Assembly: GCA_036732565.1 (NCBI GenBank)
Contig: DAINCF010000276.1
Coordinates: 1-9,307, forward strand
Reading direction: 5' to 3'
DNA: 9,307 nucleotides
Origin: JAIVJN01 sp036732565
GTDB taxonomy: Bacteria > Acidobacteriota > Vicinamibacteria > Vicinamibacterales > UBA2999
The notes below the pieces were generated by a model. That model ran no database searches. It was not told the DNA's origin and was given only the letters and a program-made list of their open reading frames with translations. Positions 5,659-9,307 of this stretch are shown here, piece after piece. The position numbers were made by a program, and so were the translations under genes. Every line of letters begins with the position of its first letter. The stretch's first letter is position 1.

Positions 5659-6816
5659 CTATGGCTTCGATCGCGCCTCGAGCGCGGCCAGGCGCGCTTC
5701 GAGCGCGTCGTTCTTCTCTTTCAGCTCCTTGATCGCCTGGAGCGCCATCAGCGGCAGCTTGGCGTAGTTCACCGCCTTGAAGCCCTCGTCATCGGTCACC
5801 ACGAGCTCTGGCAGGATCGCCTCGACTTCCTGTGCCATCAGGCCGTACGACTGTCCCGAGCCGAAGCCGTGCGATGGGAACTCGTCGGCACGCCAGAAGA
5901 AGTGCACGGGGCGGAGGGCCGCCACCTTGCTCAACATCGGCTCGAACGACATGACGTCGCGCTTGTAGCGGGCGTCCGAGACGCAGGTGCCAGTCAGGAC
6001 CGTGGCGTCACGCTGCCGAAGGCAGCCGTTTGCGCCGGCCGTTCCCACGCGGACGTTTCCGAACACATCGAGTTGATCGAGTGGGTTCACGAGGCCGATG
6101 CCGACATCCCCATCGCTGTCGATTCTAAGCCGCTCGCTCGTAGTCTCCGTGCCGTTCGTGGTGGTGAAGAACGCGATCCGCGTCCCTCGGGCGGTGGGCG
6201 TCCACGCCTCGTCAGCCAGCATCTGGATACTTGCCTTGCTGGTGCCACTGATACCGGTGCCGACGTGGCCGCGCGCTCCGATGAACAGCAGCGAGTCGCC
6301 TGTGACCACGGCAGTCGGGGCGGCCGGCGTCCCATTGGCGCGTCGACCGATGACGGCGGGCGTGTCCCCAAACGTCGTCAGCAAGTACTGCCCGAGGGGC
6401 CGCGGATTGCCCACCGGCACCCCGTTCGGGACCCACGCGCCGCCGCGGCCCCCGTTGTCCTGCCACGTCCCCGCCAGCGTCGCGACATTGAGGGAGATAT
6501 CCAGATACGAAAGCGCGACCTCGTCCTGGGTCGGATTGAGGACATTCGGGTTGAGGACGTTCAATCCGATGCCGACGCTGCCGTCCGGATTCACCGTCGC
6601 CACCCCCGTGACCGTCGCGCGACGCTGCGCGCCGCAGAGGTCGTCGAATCCTTCGACGCTGAACACGGTTCCGGTCTGGGTGACATTGAGCGTGATGACG
6701 TTGCAGTTTGGACTGGTCAGCCAGCTGAACGTACCGATGAACTGGGCCATGGCGGGTTCCGCCCGAAACAGCAACGCAGAAGCACAAAACAGCGGAACGA
6801 GCACGAAGTGACGCAT
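5659..6816 (-). CDS. Secreted fibre-like protein with S74 autoprocessing chaperone domain (paralogue A, first of cluster)
   Basis: A 385-residue protein, first in transcription order. The signal peptide (1-24) ends PAMA before Q25, and the head QFIGTFSWLT holds C38 and C61. Residues 89-96 contain an LNPNVLNP stretch made by a 15-bp tandem duplication absent from the other copies. The middle has RRANGTPAAPTAV, ARGHVGT and TARGTRI, close to paralogue D. C265 and C278 lie 13 apart; the usual DRxG between them is changed to QRDA. The S74 domain begins at S280, with K285 as dyad partner in SDARYK, and carries QSYGLMAQEVEAILPELV. A coiled coil closes the protein. An AAGGAGA site precedes the ATG. 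The gene opens the cluster and faces the kinase gene across 242 bp, so the promoter of A-B-C should lie in 6817-7058; I see no convincing -35/-10 pair. S74 domains are best known in phage tail spikes, but no phage genes adjoin. Confidence 0.93.
   Translation of the reverse strand: MRHFVLVPLFCASALLFRAEPAMAQFIGTFSWLTSPNCNVITLNVTQTGTVFSVEGFDDLCGAQRRATVTGVATVNPDGSVGIGLNVLNPNVLNPTQDEVALSYLDISLNVATLAGTWQDNGGRGGAWVPNGVPVGNPRPLGQYLLTTFGDTPAVIGRRANGTPAAPTAVVTGDSLLFIGARGHVGTGISGTSKASIQMLADEAWTPTARGTRIAFFTTTNGTETTSERLRIDSDGDVGIGLVNPLDQLDVFGNVRVGTAGANGCLRQRDATVLTGTCVSDARYKRDVMSFEPMLSKVAALRPVHFFWRADEFPSHGFGSGQSYGLMAQEVEAILPELVVTDDEGFKAVNYAKLPLMALQAIKELKEKNDALEARLAALEARSKP
6531..6560. repeat. 15-bp tandem duplication inside paralogue A
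   Basis: TCGGATTGAGGACAT is followed directly by TCGGGTTGAGGACGT, 13 of 15 bases identical. In the protein this doubles a five-residue NVLNP-type unit near residues 87-96 and keeps the frame. None of the other three paralogues has it, so it arose after the family split. Confidence 0.8.
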
Positions 6817-6845
6817 GACTTCTCCTTTTTTCTCACCTGCCGCGA

Positions 6846-6855
6846 CGGCTGAGCT
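6846..6855 (-). promoter_or_regulatory. Leader element AGCTCAGCCG upstream of paralogue A
   Basis: A copy of the 10-mer also found before paralogue D, here 29 nt before the ATG at 6816. Having it at the two genes with long upstream gaps fits a duplicated leader or a shared regulatory site. No test of function is possible from sequence alone. Confidence 0.25.
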
Positions 6856-6952
6856 TGGAGGGCTCTCACCTCACCATCACCTCTGAATGCGTAACGACAG
6901 CGACCGACCCGCCACTATTTGTGCAGTCGGTCCGCCCCTCCAGCGACGCCAT

Positions 6953-7034
6953 GCCCGCCGGAGGCGGGCAAAGGCAAGACTGTCCCAGCGAGGCGGAGCC
7001 GCCACGCTCTTGTGTCCGTGGCGAAGCCTCGCTG
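6953..7034. repeat. Hairpin plus imperfect inverted repeat in the divergent intergenic region
   Basis: At 6953-6969 GCCCGCC, GGA, GGCGGGC forms a 7-bp stem with a 3-base loop. At 6986-7034 CAGCGAGGC...GCCACG pairs with CGTGGC...GCCTCGCTG, an inverted repeat with unequal inner mini-hairpins (GGCGGAGCC in one arm, GGCGAAGCC in the other) and a 10-base centre. The two together look like a dispersed palindromic element, distinct from the GCAGGCCT units elsewhere in the window. It occupies most of the space where the kinase promoter should be. No coding sequence is supported in 6817-7058. Confidence 0.65.
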
Positions 7035-7046
7035 AGTAAAATGCGC

Positions 7047-7052
7047 GGGGAG
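7047..7052 (+). promoter_or_regulatory. Probable ribosome binding site of the kinase gene
   Basis: GGGGAG ends 6 nt before an in-frame GTG at 7059. It favours that GTG over the in-frame ATG at 7041, whose upstream sequence (CTGAGTAAA) has no comparable site. Confidence 0.6.
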
Positions 7053-7058
7053 TACGAT

Positions 7059-9307
7059 GTGCGGCTCTCACTTACTCGCTTGCAGGCGATCGATCGGGCG
7101 TTCGACGAGGCGCTGGATGTGTCGTCGGCACAGCGATCCGTTTTTCTGAGCCAACTCGCCGCCGACGACGCGGAGCTCGCCGCCGCGGTGGCGGCGTTGT
7201 TGCGGGCCGCCGCCGACGCGCCCGACTCGCGCTTTCTGCACGTGTCGTCCGCGGACAGCCTGATGAATCTGCGCGAGCAGCTCACCGATACGCATGAGCT
7301 CGCGCCGGGCGACGAGGTCGGCCGCTTCCGAGTCGTCCGCGAGCTGGGGCGCGGAGGGATGGCCGTCGTGTACCTCGCCGAGCGCGCTGACGGGGCGTTC
7401 GAGCAGAAGGTCGCCATCAAGCGGCTGCACTACGGGCTCGGCACCCTGGGCGGGCTGCAGCGCTTCCACCAGGAGCGCCAGATCCTCGCGACGCTGAACC
7501 ACCCTTCCATCGCCACCCTGCACGATGGCGGCGTCGACGACGCGGGCTTCCCCTATCTCGTCATGGAGTACGTGGAAGGCACGCCGATCGATCGCTATGC
7601 GGACGATCGCATGCTGACAGTGCGCCAGCGGTTGGAGCTCTTCATCGGCGTCGCGCGCGCGGTGGACTACGCGCATCGGAATCTGGTGGTGCACCGCGAC
7701 ATCAAGCCGTCGAACATTCTGGTGACCGCCCACGGCGAGCCGAAGCTCCTCGACTTCGGCATCGCAAAGCTGGTGGACTCTCCGGCCAGCGCGCAATCGT
7801 CTCCGATGACGCAGACGGTCCTGCGCGCGCTGACACCGGAATACGCCAGCCCCGAGCAACTGAACGGCACGCGCATCACGATCGCATCCGATGTGTATCA
7901 ACTGGGTCTCTTGCTCTACGAGCTGATCAGCGGCGTGCGCGCACGTCAGATCGACAACGGCAACCTCATCGAGGCGGCGGTCGCGTGCAAGGAGCCCCTC
8001 ACCAGGCCCAGCGCCGTCGTCACGACCACCAAAGGTCGCGATGCGATCGCCCGCGCGCGTGCCACGTCTCCGGTGGCGTTGGCGCGTACGCTTCGCGGCG
8101 ACCTCGACAACATCGTCGTCATGGCGCTCCATGTGGTGCCCGACACACGGTATCCGACGGCCGCGGCGCTCGCAGACGATGTGCTGAGGCATGTCTCCGG
8201 GGAGGCGGTCCATGCGCGCGGCGAGGCGCCGTTCTATCGCGCGGCCCGCTTCGTTCGCCGACATGCGCTCGGCATCGCCGCGACCGTGACCGTGGCGGTA
8301 TTGCTCGCGGTCATCGCGATCACGGCATCGCTCCAAGCGGCGCGCCTGTCCGAAGAGCGGGACCGCGTGCGCGCCGAGGCCGCCAAGGCCCAAGGCGTCA
8401 CCAGCTTCCTCCTCGGTCTCTTCGAGATTCCACCGACGGCAGAAGCCAACTACGCGAGCCTGAGCGCGCGTGAGGTGCTCGAGCACCGCGCCGCCCGCGT
8501 CGACGATCTGGCGGATCAACCCCCGATGGTCCAGGCCGAGGTCATGAGCACGGTCGCGTTCGCGCTCCTGCGTCTTGGCTCGCTCGATCGCGGCGTTGCC
8601 CTCGCCGAGCAATCGCTGGCCATCAGACGTCAGCATTTCGGCGACGAGCACGTCGATACGGCCGGCAGCCGTTACGTTCTGGGCGTGGGCCTCAACATGA
8701 AAGGCGACTACGCATCCTCCGAGCCGCACCTGCGGCAGGCCGTGGCCGTTCGCGAGCGGTTTCTCGGGCCAGACCACGTGGACGTCGCCGAAGCGTTGAC
8801 GGAGTTGGCTACGGCCGCCGGCAGGCAAGGACGACCGGATGACGCCGAGCGGATGCTGACGCGCGCGCTCGCGATCGAACGCGCGGCCGGCAACGACTAC
8901 CAGGCGCGGGTGCTCAACAACCTGGGGCTGCTCAAGGCGGCGACCGGCGACGACAACGCAGCCCGGAAGTACTTTCTGGAGGCGATCGCCTACCGCCGGG
9001 CACGCTTCGGCAACAATCATCCGGATCTCCCGACGAACTTGCTGAACCTGGCGCGGGTCTACCTGCGCCAGAAGGCGACGCGCGAGGCGATTCCGCTCCT
9101 CGAGGAGTCTGTCGCCGGCCGGCAGCGAATCTTCGGCGACGCGCACCTGTACACGGCGGCTGCTCGCCTCGTGCTGGCGTCGGCCTACCTCGATGCGGCC
9201 GAGATCGCGTCAGCGGAACGGGTGTTGCAGCACATCGACCGCACGCGCGATCGGACCAACGCCGATCTCGAACGAGCGCTCGCGGCCCAGTTCGCGGCGT
9301 TGGCCAA
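7059..9307 (+). CDS. Membrane Ser/Thr protein kinase with C-terminal TPR repeats (3' end missing)
   Basis: At least 749 codons, open to the window edge. Residues 1-80 are a helical N-terminal region common in this kinase type. The kinase domain (about 90-370, PF00069) is complete: glycine loop GRGGMAVVY from G97, ATP-binding K121 in VAIK, its partner E139 in the C-helix, catalytic D214 in HRDIKPSN, metal-binding D232 in DFG, and TPEYASPEQ at the end of the activation segment, so activity is expected. GDLDNIVVMAL leads out of the domain. One membrane helix (about 403-424) follows RRHALG, and from about 498 on come TPR-type repeats with FGDEHVDTA, LGPDHVDVAEAL and FGNNHPDLP signatures (TPR_10/TPR_12 class). 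The kinase would sit in the cytoplasm and the TPRs outside the membrane. Start: GTG at 7059 is chosen for its GGGGAG site; ATG at 7041 adds six residues. It is divergent from the S74 cluster; its substrate is unknown. Confidence 0.92.
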   Translation, partial: MRLSLTRLQAIDRAFDEALDVSSAQRSVFLSQLAADDAELAAAVAALLRAAADAPDSRFLHVSSADSLMNLREQLTDTHELAPGDEVGRFRVVRELGRGGMAVVYLAERADGAFEQKVAIKRLHYGLGTLGGLQRFHQERQILATLNHPSIATLHDGGVDDAGFPYLVMEYVEGTPIDRYADDRMLTVRQRLELFIGVARAVDYAHRNLVVHRDIKPSNILVTAHGEPKLLDFGIAKLVDSPASAQSSPMTQTVLRALTPEYASPEQLNGTRITIASDVYQLGLLLYELISGVRARQIDNGNLIEAAVACKEPLTRPSAVVTTTKGRDAIARARATSPVALARTLRGDLDNIVVMALHVVPDTRYPTAAALADDVLRHVSGEAVHARGEAPFYRAARFVRRHALGIAATVTVAVLLAVIAITASLQAARLSEERDRVRAEAAKAQGVTSFLLGLFEIPPTAEANYASLSAREVLEHRAARVDDLADQPPMVQAEVMSTVAFALLRLGSLDRGVALAEQSLAIRRQHFGDEHVDTAGSRYVLGVGLNMKGDYASSEPHLRQAVAVRERFLGPDHVDVAEALTELATAAGRQGRPDDAERMLTRALAIERAAGNDYQARVLNNLGLLKAATGDDNAARKYFLEAIAYRRARFGNNHPDLPTNLLNLARVYLRQKATREAIPLLEESVAGRQRIFGDAHLYTAAARLVLASAYLDAAEIASAERVLQHIDRTRDRTNADLERALAAQFAALA

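Noticed and set aside
2034..6816. Prophage remnant, because S74 domains are common in tail fibres
   Set aside because: All four proteins have Sec signal peptides and no capsid, tail, lysis, integrase or att-like sequence is nearby.
3342..6816. Lipoprotein signal peptides (Cys at residue 11 in A, C and D)
   Set aside because: The residues before the Cys (PLF, PYL, SFL) do not fit a lipobox, and a normal signal peptidase I site follows near residue 24.
4586..6852. Two long plus-strand frames (4586-5767 and 5623-6852) opposite paralogues A and B
   Set aside because: They repeat in parallel only because the sense genes are paralogues; they carry no independent motif and run across the intergenic gap.
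7068..9146. Minus-strand open frame of 692 codons opposite the kinase
   Set aside because: The plus strand encodes an intact kinase with all catalytic motifs in order; the antisense product is Arg/His-rich low-complexity sequence without a signal or domain.

Overview
The window is GC-rich and gene-dense. It holds one Tat-type PhoX/DUF839 protein, four tandem paralogues of a secreted protein ending in an endosialidase-type (Peptidase_S74) chaperone domain, and the 5' part of a large Ser/Thr protein kinase with TPR repeats that runs off the right edge. The kinase architecture (HRDIKPSN, DFG, 'GDLDNIV.MAL' and a late membrane helix before TPRs), the high GC and the short palindromic intergenic repeats built on GCAGGCCTTCAGGCCTGC suggest a free-living Acidobacteriota of the Vicinamibacteria type. 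This placement is inference; there is no rRNA or other marker in the window.

Layout, left to right: (i) 20-47, a perfect 28-bp palindrome just past the 3' end of the first gene; (ii) 68-1807 (-), PhoX-family protein; (iii) 1808-2033, an intergenic stretch dominated by an inverted pair of REP-like units; (iv) 2034-6816 (-), four paralogues read right to left, here called A (5659-6816), B (4505-5635), C (3342-4481) and D (2034-3194). A, B and C are separated by exactly 23 bp each and look like one transcript. D lies 147 bp further on, behind another REP-like unit and with its own leader; (v) 6817-7058, a divergent intergenic region carrying hairpins and a degenerate inverted repeat; (vi) 7059-9307+ (+), the kinase, incomplete.

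The most interesting part is the A-D cluster. Each protein has a signal peptide, an N-terminal head with an invariant Cys pair (C38/C61), a fibre-like middle region, a second invariant Cys pair exactly 13 residues apart, and an S74 domain with the Ser-x4-Lys self-cleavage dyad. The second Cys sits two residues before the cleavage serine. Blocks of sequence pair the paralogues differently along their length: B resembles C and A resembles D in the middle, but A resembles B and C resembles D in the S74 domain. This points to recombination or gene conversion near the cleavage site. No phage structural, lysis or packaging gene is present, so I read these as cellular, exported, probably trimeric fibre or adhesin-like proteins, not prophage tail fibres. 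The kinase is divergently transcribed from the cluster; a regulatory link is possible but not shown.
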